Shown: piece by piece, positions 7,431 to 14,055 of the stretch
How positions within the stretch are numbered: position 1 is the first letter of the stretch
How the letters are laid out: every line of letters starts with the position of its first letter
Source: SLRI01 sp964576715
GTDB lineage: Bacteria; Pseudomonadota; Alphaproteobacteria; Geminicoccales; Geminicoccaceae
Direction of reading: 5' to 3'
NCBI GenBank assembly: GCA_964576715.1
Contig: CAZNWE010000091.1
Location: 1 to 14,475, forward strand
Length of the DNA stretch: 14,475 bases
Notes under the pieces: generated by a model
Databases searched by the model: none
The model's input: the letters and a program-made list of their open reading frames with translations, nothing else
Told to the model about the DNA's origin: nothing
Made by a program: the position numbers and the translations under genes

Positions 7431-7804
7431 GGCCCCTTCCATTTCTCTAGATCGCAAAAGCGGCCGTCGAAGCGGCTGTCCGCCCGAGAGACAACTCACG
7501 GTAGATCCGTTTCTCCGACCCACCCGACTTGTCACCGGCGACTGAGAGGATGGCGCGGCGGTGCGGATCGAACGCAAAAGCCACGCGCCACACTCCGTCA
7601 GCCGCCTTGAGGCGTCGTTACTAGATGGTCGCATGTTTGGAGCCATTCAGCGGATCGGCACGTGGACGTTTCAGTTGCAGGTCGAGTTGCTCGAGGGCGC
7701 GAGAGACGCTTAGAGGGCATCCTGCGCGGCGACATCGAGCGCTTCGAACGCCTCGGAGAAGAGCAGGTGGAGGCGGACGTCCTATCCCACGCGCCAAAAT
7801 GCAC
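7427..7804 (-). pseudogene. Degenerate HigB/Gp49-like toxin
   Basis: Toxin sequence is spread over shifted frames. N-terminal part: LHLLFSEAFEALDVAAQDAL, then TAA at 7710-7712. A second frame carries RALEQLDLQLKRPRADPLNG and SKHATI, then tandem TAG TAA (7618-7623), then AADGVWRVAFAFDPHRRAIL and SVAGDKSGGSEKRIYREL. A third frame, entered near 7484-7494, gives SRADSRFDGRFCDLEKWKGP and the stop at 7427. These blocks follow the order and spacing of RelE/HigB (Gp49-like) toxins, where GSKHxxM.ELRF..ADGVWRVAFAFDP and GDKSG are conserved. At least two frameshifts and three stops make it non-functional. The start is uncertain; GTG 7804 (HFGAWD) is the best candidate and would need one more shift. Confidence 0.82.
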
Positions 7805-7806
7805 CA

Positions 7807-7822
7807 GAAACCATATGGTTTC
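7807..7822. promoter_or_regulatory. 16-bp perfect palindrome, candidate HigA operator
   Basis: GAAACCATATGGTTTC is its own reverse complement. It lies just upstream of the presumed start of the higB remnant on the minus strand, where XRE antitoxins bind to repress their own operon. It is AT-rich compared with its surroundings. Binding by the intact HigA-like protein is inferred. Confidence 0.5.
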
Positions 7823-7853
7823 GACTCCATGTTGTGCGAAGCAAACACCTATC

Positions 7854-7901
7854 GCCCCGTCGCCCTCGGACGGCTAGGCTACGCCCAGGTTTCGACGGGG
7901 C
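7854..7901 (+). promoter_or_regulatory. Leader inverted repeat covering the permease ribosome binding site
   Basis: GCCCCGTCG (7854-7862) and CGACGGGGC (7893-7901) are exact reverse complements separated by 30 bases. The right arm contains the only purine-rich stretch (ACGGGG) ahead of TTG 7908, so folding would hide the ribosome binding site. The effect on translation is inferred. Confidence 0.4.
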
Positions 7902-7907
7902 TCGGGC

Positions 7908-8855
7908 TTGACCGTTCTGCTGCTGCGCCGGTTTTCGACCATGCTGCTGACGCTGTTGGCGGCCAGCCTGGTCGTGTTCGTCGTGCTCGAGCTCTTGCCG
8001 GGCGATCCGGCGGCGGTGATCCTCGGGACCGGCGCCAGGGAGGACACGCTGGCGGCGTTGCGCGCCCAGCTCGGGCTCGATCGGCCGCCCCTCGAGCGCT
8101 ATCTCGCCTGGGTTGGCGGGCTCGTGCAGGGCGAGCTCGGGGCCAGCTACACCTACGGCGTGCCGGTGGCCCAGCTGATCGCCGAACGGGCGGTGGTGAG
8201 CCTGCCCCTGGCGCTCATGGCGATCGTGCTCTCGACGGCGATCGCCATTCCGGTCGGCGTCTTCGCGGCGAGCCGGCGGGGGGCGTTCTCCGACACGGCG
8301 GTCATGGGGGTGACCCAGCTCGGCGTGGCGGTGCCCAATTTCTGGTTCGCCATGCTGCTCATCCTCTTGTTTGCCGTCTGGCTCGGTTGGGTGCCGGCGG
8401 GCGGCTTTGCCGGCTGGGATGCCGGCTGGTGGCCGGCCTTGCGCTCGCTCCTGCTGCCGGCGGTAGCACTGGCTCTGCCACAAGCGGCAATCCTCGCCCG
8501 GTTGACGCGATCCGCCGTGCTCGAGGCGCTGTCCGAGGATTATGTCCGGACGGCGCGGGCCAAGGGCCTCAACCGGCGCGACGCCATCTGGCGGCATGCG
8601 GTGCCCAACGCCTTGATCCCGGTGGTCACCGTCATGGGGCTGCAGTTCTCGTTCCTGGTGGCCGGCACCATCATCATCGAGAATGTCTTCTATCTGCCCG
8701 GCATCGGGCGCCTGACTTTCCAGGCGATCGCCCAGCGCGATCTGACGGTCGTCCGTGACCTCGTGGTCGTGATCGCGGCCCTGGTCATCATCGTCAATTT
8801 CGTCGTCGACCTGCTCTATCTCTGGCTCGATCCGAGGCTGCGGCATGGCGGCTAG
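7908..8855 (+). CDS. ABC transporter permease, DppB/OppB type
   Basis: A 315-residue inner-membrane permease of the dipeptide/oligopeptide/nickel importer family. MTVLLLRRFSTMLLTLLAAS begins with the first membrane helix, and LPGDPAA and LGLDRPPLERYLAW are standard for this family. The cytoplasmic EAA loop that docks the ATPases is YVRTARAKGLNRRDAIWRHA followed by VPNAL. TTG 7908 is chosen because an in-frame TAG lies at 7875, no ATG or GTG lies between, and the family N-terminus (LLRRF) would be lost at the next ATG (7941). It is the first gene of the four-gene importer operon; no binding-protein gene precedes it. Substrate is unknown (peptides are typical; other small ligands are possible). 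Confidence 0.9.
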   Translation: MTVLLLRRFSTMLLTLLAASLVVFVVLELLPGDPAAVILGTGAREDTLAALRAQLGLDRPPLERYLAWVGGLVQGELGASYTYGVPVAQLIAERAVVSLPLALMAIVLSTAIAIPVGVFAASRRGAFSDTAVMGVTQLGVAVPNFWFAMLLILLFAVWLGWVPAGGFAGWDAGWWPALRSLLLPAVALALPQAAILARLTRSAVLEALSEDYVRTARAKGLNRRDAIWRHAVPNALIPVVTVMGLQFSFLVAGTIIIENVFYLPGIGRLTFQAIAQRDLTVVRDLVVVIAALVIIVNFVVDLLYLWLDPRLRHGG

Positions 8856-9681
8856 GCCCCGGGTGGCCCGGTACTGGGCACTCTGGCTGGGCGGTGGCTT
8901 GAGCCTGCTCCTGGTTCTCGCCGGGCTGCTCTCGCTGGTCTGGACCCCCTACCCCATCGGCACGATCGATGTCGCCAACAAGCTCGCTGGCCCCACCGCC
9001 GACCACTGGCTCGGCACCGATCCGTTCGGCCGGGACGTCCTCTCGCTGCTCTTGAAGGGGGCTGCAAACTCGATCCTCGTGGCGGTGGTGGCGGTCGGCA
9101 TCGGCATCTTCATCGGCGTGCCGCTGGGCGCTCTGGCGAGTGCCCATGGCGGCTGGCTCGATGAGCTGGTGATGCGCCTTTCCGACTTCGCCTTCGCCTT
9201 TCCTGCGCTCTTGACCGCGGTGATGATCACCGCACTCGCTGGGCCCGGGGCGGTGAACGCCATCATCGCCATCGGCATCTTCAACATCCCGGTCTTCGCT
9301 CGGCTTACCCGCGGTGCCGCCATGTCCTTGTGGCAACGCGATTTCGTGCTCGCGGCCAAGCTCGCCGGCAAGGGTGGGATCGCCGTCACCACGGGCCACA
9401 TCCTGCCCAATCTGGCGCCGCTGGTGATCGTTCAGGCGACCATCCAGTTCGCGCTCGCCATCCTCGCCGAGGCCGGGCTCTCCTATCTCGGCCTCGGTGC
9501 CCAGCCGCCGGCCCCGTCTTGGGGCAAGATGCTCAACGAGGCGCAGACCTTCATGTTCATCGCCCCGCAGCTCGCCATCCTGCCCGGGCTCTGCATCGTG
9601 CTCTCGGTACTCGGCCTCAACCTGCTCGGCGACGGGCTGCGCGATGCCCTCGATCCCAAGCTTCGCCGGGCGCGGGCATGA
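8845..9681 (+). CDS. ABC transporter permease, DppC/OppC type
   Basis: A 278-residue partner permease. ATG 8845 overlaps the previous gene by 11 bases. After the first helix (about 10-33), HWLGTDPFGRDVLSLLLKGA is the hallmark periplasmic motif of DppC/OppC proteins. The EAA loop is DFVLAAKLAGKGGIAVTTGH followed by ILPNL, and SYLGLGAQPPAPSWGKML near the C-terminus is also diagnostic. With the preceding permease it forms the heterodimeric channel. The gene ends in an ATGA overlap with the next ATPase, indicating coupled translation. Confidence 0.92.
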   Translation: MAARPRVARYWALWLGGGLSLLLVLAGLLSLVWTPYPIGTIDVANKLAGPTADHWLGTDPFGRDVLSLLLKGAANSILVAVVAVGIGIFIGVPLGALASAHGGWLDELVMRLSDFAFAFPALLTAVMITALAGPGAVNAIIAIGIFNIPVFARLTRGAAMSLWQRDFVLAAKLAGKGGIAVTTGHILPNLAPLVIVQATIQFALAILAEAGLSYLGLGAQPPAPSWGKMLNEAQTFMFIAPQLAILPGLCIVLSVLGLNLLGDGLRDALDPKLRRARA

Positions 9682-10664
9682 GCCTCCTGGCGATCGAGAA
9701 CCTGACGGTCGAGATCCCGACGGCGGACGGGGTGGCGCGCATCCTCGATGGCATCGACCTCGCGCTCGAGCCGGGCGAGTGGCACGGCCTCGTCGGCGAG
9801 AGCGGCTGCGGCAAGTCGATGACGGCACTCGCGGTCATGGGCCTCTTGCCGGACCGGGCGATCACCGGCGGCCGGATCGTCTTCGCCGGGCGCGATCTGC
9901 TGCGGCTCGACGAGGCGGCGCTCTGCCGGGTGCGCGGGGCCGAGATCGGCATGATCTTCCAGGAGCCGATGACCGCCTTGAATCCGGTGCACAGCATCGG
10001 CCGGCAGATCGCCGAAGGGCTCAGACGCACCAATGGCATCGGCCGGGCCGAGGCCGAAGCCCGCACCCGCCAGGCAATGGTCAGGGTCGGGCTCGATCCG
10101 GCCCGCTTCCCGCCCCACCTCTACCCGCACCAGCTCTCGGGCGGCCAGCGCCAGCGGGTGATGATCGCCATGGTCCTCGCCCGGCGGCCGAAGCTGCTGA
10201 TCGCCGACGAGCCGACCACCGCCCTCGACGTCACTGTCCAGGCGGAGATTCTCAAGCTCGTGGCCGAGCTCGCCGACGAGACCGGCATGGCGCTCCTGCT
10301 CATCACCCACGATCTGGGTGTGGTGGCGGCGATCGCCGAAGCGGTGCACGTCATGTATGCGGGGCGGATCGTCGAGACGGGGCCGACCGACACGGTCTTT
10401 GCCGGGCTGGTGCATCCCTATGTGCGCGGCCTGTTCGAGGCCCTGCCCAAGGAGGTGATCGACCCGTCGGCGCGGGGCAGGCCGCTGACCGCCATTCCTG
10501 GACGGGTCCCCGATCCCCTCGAGCGCAGCCGGGCTTGTGCCTTTGCCGAGCGCTGCGGTTTCGCCGATCGGCGCTGCTGGACCGAGCGGCCGCTGCTGGC
10601 GGTGCAGGGCGACTTTGCGCATCGGGCCGCCTGTTTCCATCCGCGCCCGCCTGTTGCCCGATGA
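9678..10664 (+). CDS. ABC transporter ATPase, DppD/OppD type
   Basis: A 328-residue nucleotide-binding subunit. Walker A is GESGCGKS (40-47), the Q-loop is IFQEPMTALNP, the signature LSGGQRQRV, Walker B LLIADEPTTALDV and the H-loop LLITHDLGVVA. The C-terminal extension has the cysteine-containing tail characteristic of oligopeptide importers (CAFAERCGFADRRC ... AACFHP), which in some members binds an iron-sulfur cluster. The start and stop overlap the neighbours as ATGA on both sides. It powers uptake with the second ATPase. All catalytic motifs are intact. Confidence 0.94.
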   Translation: MSLLAIENLTVEIPTADGVARILDGIDLALEPGEWHGLVGESGCGKSMTALAVMGLLPDRAITGGRIVFAGRDLLRLDEAALCRVRGAEIGMIFQEPMTALNPVHSIGRQIAEGLRRTNGIGRAEAEARTRQAMVRVGLDPARFPPHLYPHQLSGGQRQRVMIAMVLARRPKLLIADEPTTALDVTVQAEILKLVAELADETGMALLLITHDLGVVAAIAEAVHVMYAGRIVETGPTDTVFAGLVHPYVRGLFEALPKEVIDPSARGRPLTAIPGRVPDPLERSRACAFAERCGFADRRCWTERPLLAVQGDFAHRAACFHPRPPVAR

Positions 10665-11533
10665 CGACGCCCCTGCTGCAGCTGCAGGGGGTCAGCCGGC
10701 ACTACCTTCTGCCACGCCGGCGGCTCTTCGCCCCGGCGCCGCGACGCACAGCACTCGACACCGTGTCGCTCGTCCTCATGCCGGGCGAGGTGCTGGGCCT
10801 GGTCGGCGAATCCGGTTCCGGCAAGTCGACGCTCGGCCGCCTCGCGGTCGGGCTCGAGCGCGCCGATGCCGGCGTCGTCCGGCTCGCCGGGATCGACCTC
10901 GCCAATGCCGGCCGGCGCGACTGGCGGCGGCTCCGGCGCGATGCGCAGATGGTCTTCCAGGACCCGTTCGGCTCGCTCGACCCGCGGCTGACGGTGGCGC
11001 GGATCGTCGCCGAACCCTTGGCCCTCCTGCAGCTGCCGCCGGCCGAGGCGGCGGCACGGGTCGCCCAGGCGCTGGCCGAGGTGGGGCTCGGCGTGGCGGC
11101 GCTGGGCCGCTATCCGCACGAGTTCTCCGGCGGCCAGCGGCAGCGGATCGCCATCGCCCGTGCCTTGATCACCCGCCCCAGGCTGCTCGTCGCCGACGAG
11201 CCGGTCTCGGCCCTCGACGTCTCGGTGCAGGCCCAGGTCTTGAACCTGATGGCCGATCTCCGGGTCCGCCACGGCCTCGCCTATCTGTTCATCAGCCACG
11301 ACCTCGCCGTGGTGGCCCATCTCGCCGACCGGATCGCGGTGATGCAGGCCGGCAAGATCGTCGAGACGGGGCCGACCGCAGCACTCTTGGAGCGTCCGCG
11401 GCATCCCTTCACGCAAGCACTCCTGGCCGCCGTCCTGCCCCCGGACCCGCAGCGTGCCAGGGCCAGGCTGGGCCTGGTCAGAGGTCGAAGAGACGCTCAA
11501 GCGCCCGCCGCGGCGGGCCCGGGTGCGAGCTGA
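10661..11533 (+). CDS. ABC transporter ATPase, DppF/OppF type
   Basis: A 290-residue second nucleotide-binding subunit, starting at ATG 10661 in an ATGA overlap with the previous gene. Walker A is GESGSGKST (49-57), the Q-loop MVFQDPFGSLDPR, the signature FSGGQRQRIAIARAL, Walker B LLVADEPVSALDVS and the H-loop ISHDLAVVAH. The usual cysteine-rich C-terminal tail (CxxRCP-like) is missing; the protein ends in a low-complexity RDAQAPAAAGPGAS. This makes it shorter than most DppF proteins, so the tail may have been lost or replaced. The last 37 bases overlap the convergent GGDEF gene. Confidence 0.92.
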   Translation: MTTPLLQLQGVSRHYLLPRRRLFAPAPRRTALDTVSLVLMPGEVLGLVGESGSGKSTLGRLAVGLERADAGVVRLAGIDLANAGRRDWRRLRRDAQMVFQDPFGSLDPRLTVARIVAEPLALLQLPPAEAAARVAQALAEVGLGVAALGRYPHEFSGGQRQRIAIARALITRPRLLVADEPVSALDVSVQAQVLNLMADLRVRHGLAYLFISHDLAVVAHLADRIAVMQAGKIVETGPTAALLERPRHPFTQALLAAVLPPDPQRARARLGLVRGRRDAQAPAAAGPGAS

Positions 11534-13005
11534 AGCCGGCTGCCGCCGGCCGTCTTCGCCGCGTAGAGCGCCTTGTCGGCGGCGGCGAGCACTGCATCGA
11601 AATCGGCACCGTGCCGCGGATAGCTGGCGCCACCGACGCTGACCGAGACGTTAAGCGGCTGGCCGTCGACGAGGTGTGGTGCGGCCAGAGCAGCGAGCAG
11701 CTTGGCCGCCGCCGCGGCGAGTTCGTCGGCCTCGGCGATGCCCGGCAGGACCACGACGAACTCGTCGCCGCCCCAGCGCGCCACCGCGTCGTCGCCCCTG
11801 AGCGCGCTGGCGAGACGCCCTGCCACGCCGGCCAGCACCGCATCGCCGGCGGCATGGCCGTGTTTGTCGTTGAGGGCCTTGAAGCCGTCGAGGTCGATGA
11901 TCAGCAGGCCGAAGGCATCCTGCCGCCGCCGGCCGCGCCGCCGCTCGGCGCCGCGGCGCTGGCGCAGACCGCGGCGATTGAGGACGCCCGTGAGCTCGTC
12001 GCGAAAGGCGATGGTCTCGAGCGCCTGCTCGCGGCGGGCGCGTTCGGTGAGGTCGCGCAGGACGAGGACGAAGAGCGGCTCGCCGGCGATCAGGGAACCG
12101 CCGATCGAGACCTCGAGCCGACGCCGTCTGCGGCCGCTGCCGAGTGCCAGCTCATGGTGGCCGAGGGCGCCGACCCCGTCGACCGCCTCGGCCAGTCGCT
12201 GCATCGCCCGGGTCAGGCCGGGCAGGTGATCGTCGAGAGCAGCGCCGACGAGCGGCTGCCCGGCATGGCCGAGCAGCGCCGCGGCGGCGCGGTTGGCGAG
12301 GCGAACCCGGCCGGCGCTGTCGGTTACCAGTGCCGCATCGTGCATGACGTCGAGCAGCGTGCCGAAGGCGCTCTCCGGGAGGGTGCCGACGACGAAGCCG
12401 CCAACGTCGCCGGCGGGGCTGGCAAAGGGCAGGATCAGTTGCCGCAAGCTCCGGACCAGCATGGCGGCGGGTGGCTCGTGCGCGGTGAAGACCGGCTCCG
12501 GCCGCAGCCGCACCGCCTCGTAGACCGCGGCGACAAACGTGCGCTCAGGGTCGGGGAAGGCCGCCAGGGTCTGGCCGCGCAGGTCGCGGCCACAGTGGCG
12601 GGCGATGCCGGCGCCGTAGTGGCGATGGACGAAACGGTCGAGCGGCTGGGCCGATTTGCGCCGGCTCGCCGGCGGTTGCAGCAGCATCGTCCATTCGCCG
12701 TCGCCGCCACGGGCGAGCGCTGGCGCCGTGCTGAGCGGCGGGATGTCGCACCCCGACCGCGGCAGCCGTCGCCATGCCTCGAGCAGCCGCACCAGCACCG
12801 GCGCGCGCAGCATGGCCGGCTCCGGTCGCCAGACGACGAGCGGCGGTCGCGCCTTGGCGGCGAGGAACAGCTGCTCTGCCGGCGCCAGGTCGTCGTCGGC
12901 GATCGCGCTCGCGAGATGGGCTGTTACCGAGCGCTGCAACGCCGTGGCCACCCCCGCTATCCATCCAGCCTCGGGTCCGTTCACGTCGTCGACTGTGACC
13001 GCCAT
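11497..13005 (-). CDS. PAS-PAS-GGDEF diguanylate cyclase
   Basis: A 502-residue signalling protein predicted to make cyclic di-GMP from GTP in the cytoplasm; no membrane segment is seen. The N-terminal region (about 45-208) looks like an alphaproteobacterial PAS_5 domain (HRHYGAGIARHCGRDLRGQT, then RQLILPFASPAGDVGG). A second PAS lies at about 214-322 (LLDVMHDAALVTDSAGRVRL). The catalytic domain begins at RDELTGVLNRRGL (335-347), continues with FGLLIIDLDGFKALNDKHGH and carries the active-site GGDEF at 412-416. An RGDD inhibitory site (403-406) sits the standard five residues ahead, so it should be active and product-inhibited. ATG 13005 is preferred: the frame is open to 13191, but the extra 62 residues look unconserved and would cross the FNR-type box and the next gene's leader. 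Confidence 0.9.
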   Translation of the reverse strand: MAVTVDDVNGPEAGWIAGVATALQRSVTAHLASAIADDDLAPAEQLFLAAKARPPLVVWRPEPAMLRAPVLVRLLEAWRRLPRSGCDIPPLSTAPALARGGDGEWTMLLQPPASRRKSAQPLDRFVHRHYGAGIARHCGRDLRGQTLAAFPDPERTFVAAVYEAVRLRPEPVFTAHEPPAAMLVRSLRQLILPFASPAGDVGGFVVGTLPESAFGTLLDVMHDAALVTDSAGRVRLANRAAAALLGHAGQPLVGAALDDHLPGLTRAMQRLAEAVDGVGALGHHELALGSGRRRRRLEVSIGGSLIAGEPLFVLVLRDLTERARREQALETIAFRDELTGVLNRRGLRQRRGAERRRGRRRQDAFGLLIIDLDGFKALNDKHGHAAGDAVLAGVAGRLASALRGDDAVARWGGDEFVVVLPGIAEADELAAAAAKLLAALAAPHLVDGQPLNVSVSVGGASYPRHGADFDAVLAAADKALYAAKTAGGSRLQLAPGPAAAGA

Positions 13006-13041
13006 CGGCGATCGACGCAACGGCAGCGATGCTGCTCGCTC

Positions 13042-13055
13042 TTGATCCGTATCAA
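13042..13055. promoter_or_regulatory. FNR/ANR/FixK-type binding box
   Basis: TTGATCCGTATCAA matches the consensus TTGAT-N4-ATCAA perfectly. It lies 36 bases upstream of the GGDEF start and 98 bases upstream of the divergent DsrE-like start. If used as a class II activator site centred 41.5 bases before a start point near 13090, TAGCTC (13078-13083) would be the -10 of the DsrE-like gene. This implies control by low oxygen or nitric oxide through a CRP/FNR-family regulator not present in the window. Confidence 0.7.
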
Positions 13056-13140
13056 TGCCCCGCGCGTCCGGCTGGCCTAGCTCACGGACGCCCCCGGCCT
13101 CGGCCAGCCGTGCCGCCGGCGGCGCTTGCCTGCGACCAGC

Positions 13141-13147
13141 AAAGGAG
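13141..13147 (+). promoter_or_regulatory. Ribosome binding site of the DsrE-like gene
   Basis: AAAGGAG sits 6 bases before ATG 13154. It decides the start in favour of 13154 over the in-frame ATG at 13055, which overlaps the FNR-type box and has no such site. Confidence 0.75.
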
Positions 13148-13153
13148 CTCCCC

Positions 13154-13591
13154 ATGATCTCGCCGCGTCGGCTGATCCTCAGCCTCGCCACCCTCTTCGC
13201 CCTCCTGCCGGCGATCGCCGCAGCCCAGGCGGAAGCCCCCGATGTCTACGTCGTCCTGACCGCGCCCGACAACCAGACCCAGGGCATGGCGCTGGTCCTC
13301 GCGACGCAAATGGTCGAGCAGGGACAAAATGTCCGGGTCCTGCTCTGCGACGCCGCCGGCGAGCTCGCCGTCGCCGCCAACGAGCCGGCCAAGCTCGCCC
13401 CCCGAGACGTCAGCCCGAAAGACATGCTGATGGGCCTGATGCAGCGCGGCGTGCCGGTCGAGGTCTGCGCGCTCTTCCTGCCGAACAGCCCGCACAGCGA
13501 AGCCGATCTCGTCGATGGTGTCAGCGCCGCCGCACCGCCAGCCGTGGCGGCAGCGCTGCTCGCCGACGGTGTGCGCTGGTTCACCTTCTGA
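13154..13591 (+). CDS. Secreted DsrE-like family protein
   Basis: A 145-residue protein with a cleavable-looking signal peptide (MISPRRLILSLATLFALLPA, then IAAAQA, cut near residue 25). The mature part fits the DsrE/DsrF-like fold: VYVVLTAPDNQTQGMALVLA, then NVRVLLCDAAGELA, then RGVPVEVCALFLPNS. Cysteines C65 and C105 are at positions often conserved in the family; the second matches the site used for sulfur transfer in some DsrE proteins. A periplasmic location would allow contact with sulfur compounds and perhaps with the exported molybdoenzyme, but that link is inferred only. The FNR-type box upstream suggests anaerobic expression. The exact biochemical role is unknown. Confidence 0.82.
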   Translation: MISPRRLILSLATLFALLPAIAAAQAEAPDVYVVLTAPDNQTQGMALVLATQMVEQGQNVRVLLCDAAGELAVAANEPAKLAPRDVSPKDMLMGLMQRGVPVEVCALFLPNSPHSEADLVDGVSAAAPPAVAAALLADGVRWFTF

Positions 13592-13595
13592 GCCC

Positions 13596-13628
13596 AAGCC
13601 GGCGCCCGCCCGGCGCACCATCCGGCTT
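13596..13628 (+). terminator. Weak inverted repeat after the DsrE-like gene
   Basis: AAGCCGG (13596-13602) and CCGGCTT (13622-13628) are complementary around a GC-rich 19-base loop, just after the stop at 13591. There is no T run, so intrinsic termination is uncertain. Confidence 0.3.
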
Positions 13629-13655
13629 GCCGCTGCCGCCCGGGCTTTCTATGGT
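13627..13655 (+). promoter_or_regulatory. Candidate promoter of tRNA-Val
   Basis: TTGCCG (13627-13632) and TATGGT (13650-13655) are 17 bases apart. A start about 7 bases after the -10 would fall near 13662, giving a leader of only a few bases before the tRNA. The match to a sigma70 promoter is moderate. Confidence 0.4.
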
Positions 13656-13665
13656 CCGGCCGGCA

Positions 13666-13740
13666 GCGGGCGTAGCTCAGCGGTAGAGCACGGCGTTTAC
13701 ACCGCCGGTGTCGGAGGTTCGACCCCTTCCGCCCGCACCA
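13666..13740 (+). tRNA. tRNA-Val (anticodon UAC)
   Basis: 75 bases. The acceptor stem GCGGGCG pairs with CGCCCGC, followed by discriminator A and encoded CCA. The D arm is GCTCAGCGGTAGAGC. The anticodon stem CGGCG/CGCCG encloses loop TTTACAC, whose anticodon TAC reads GUA (valine). The T arm GGAGG-TTCGACC-CCTTC closes with one G-U pair. All arms fold, so it should be functional. The repeat-rich, gene-free DNA directly downstream makes it a possible integration site, but no integrase or duplicated tRNA end is seen here. Confidence 0.95.
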
Positions 13741-13743
13741 CAA

Positions 13744-13765
13744 TTCTAGGATTTATACCCTAGAA
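13744..13765 (+). other. Hairpin directly after tRNA-Val
   Basis: TTCTAGG (13744-13750) and CCTAGAA (13759-13765) are perfect complements around an 8-base AT-rich loop, beginning 4 bases after the tRNA. No T run follows. It may help 3' end formation of the tRNA precursor or be a remnant of an attachment site. Confidence 0.45.
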
Positions 13766-13932
13766 CGTCATTGCTGTCAAGCCGTGCGGGTTCGTTCGAG
13801 GCGCAACTGCCTGTCGGCTTCGGCATCGTCCGCCGAGCGACACCCGAAGCTTTCTCCAGAAGACAAAAAAGGCACTGCAACATCTTGTTATCAAGTGCAC
13901 TTCCGGATGATGATGCGACAACGCGTCCAGTC

Positions 13933-14038
13933 GGGATCGTTCGCAGGGTCTCGGGTTCCTTCGTCGAAATCCCAGGTTCGATCGTCGATTTTCTCGGGTT
14001 CGTTCGTCGTCTCGCGGGTTCGTTCGCGGGTTTGCTCG
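13933..14038. repeat. Degenerate GGGTTCGTTCG tandem repeat (about 20-22 bp period)
   Basis: Related 11-base cores start at 13933, 13953, 13974, 13996, 14016 and 14028: GGGATCGTTCG, GGGTTCCTTCG, AGGTTCGATCG, GGGTTCGTTCG twice, and GGGTTTGCTCG. Steps are 20, 21, 22, 20 and 12 bases. A further exact core lies apart at 13788. Reading frames through it on both strands give only low-complexity peptides, so it looks like a decaying minisatellite rather than coding DNA. Confidence 0.65.
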
Positions 14039-14055
14039 TCGCCGAATCGGCCAAA

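Noticed and set aside
7782..8846. Minus-strand frame opposite the first permease
   Set aside because: Charged low-complexity shadow of a membrane protein gene with no recognisable motif.
9483..11500. Long minus-strand frames opposite the two ATPase genes
   Set aside because: They are complements of complete ABC ATPases and carry no motifs of their own.
10537..13080. Plus-strand 847-residue frame across the ATPase and cyclase genes
   Set aside because: It overlaps two well-supported genes in the wrong frame or strand and has biased composition without domains.
13006..13191. Upstream extension of the GGDEF gene to 13191
   Set aside because: The added residues look unconserved and would put coding sequence over the FNR-type box and the DsrE-like start.
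13933..14038. GGTTCGA-like cores as broken tRNA T-arms
   Set aside because: No acceptor or anticodon stems accompany them, and the regular 20-22-base step does not fit tRNA fragments.
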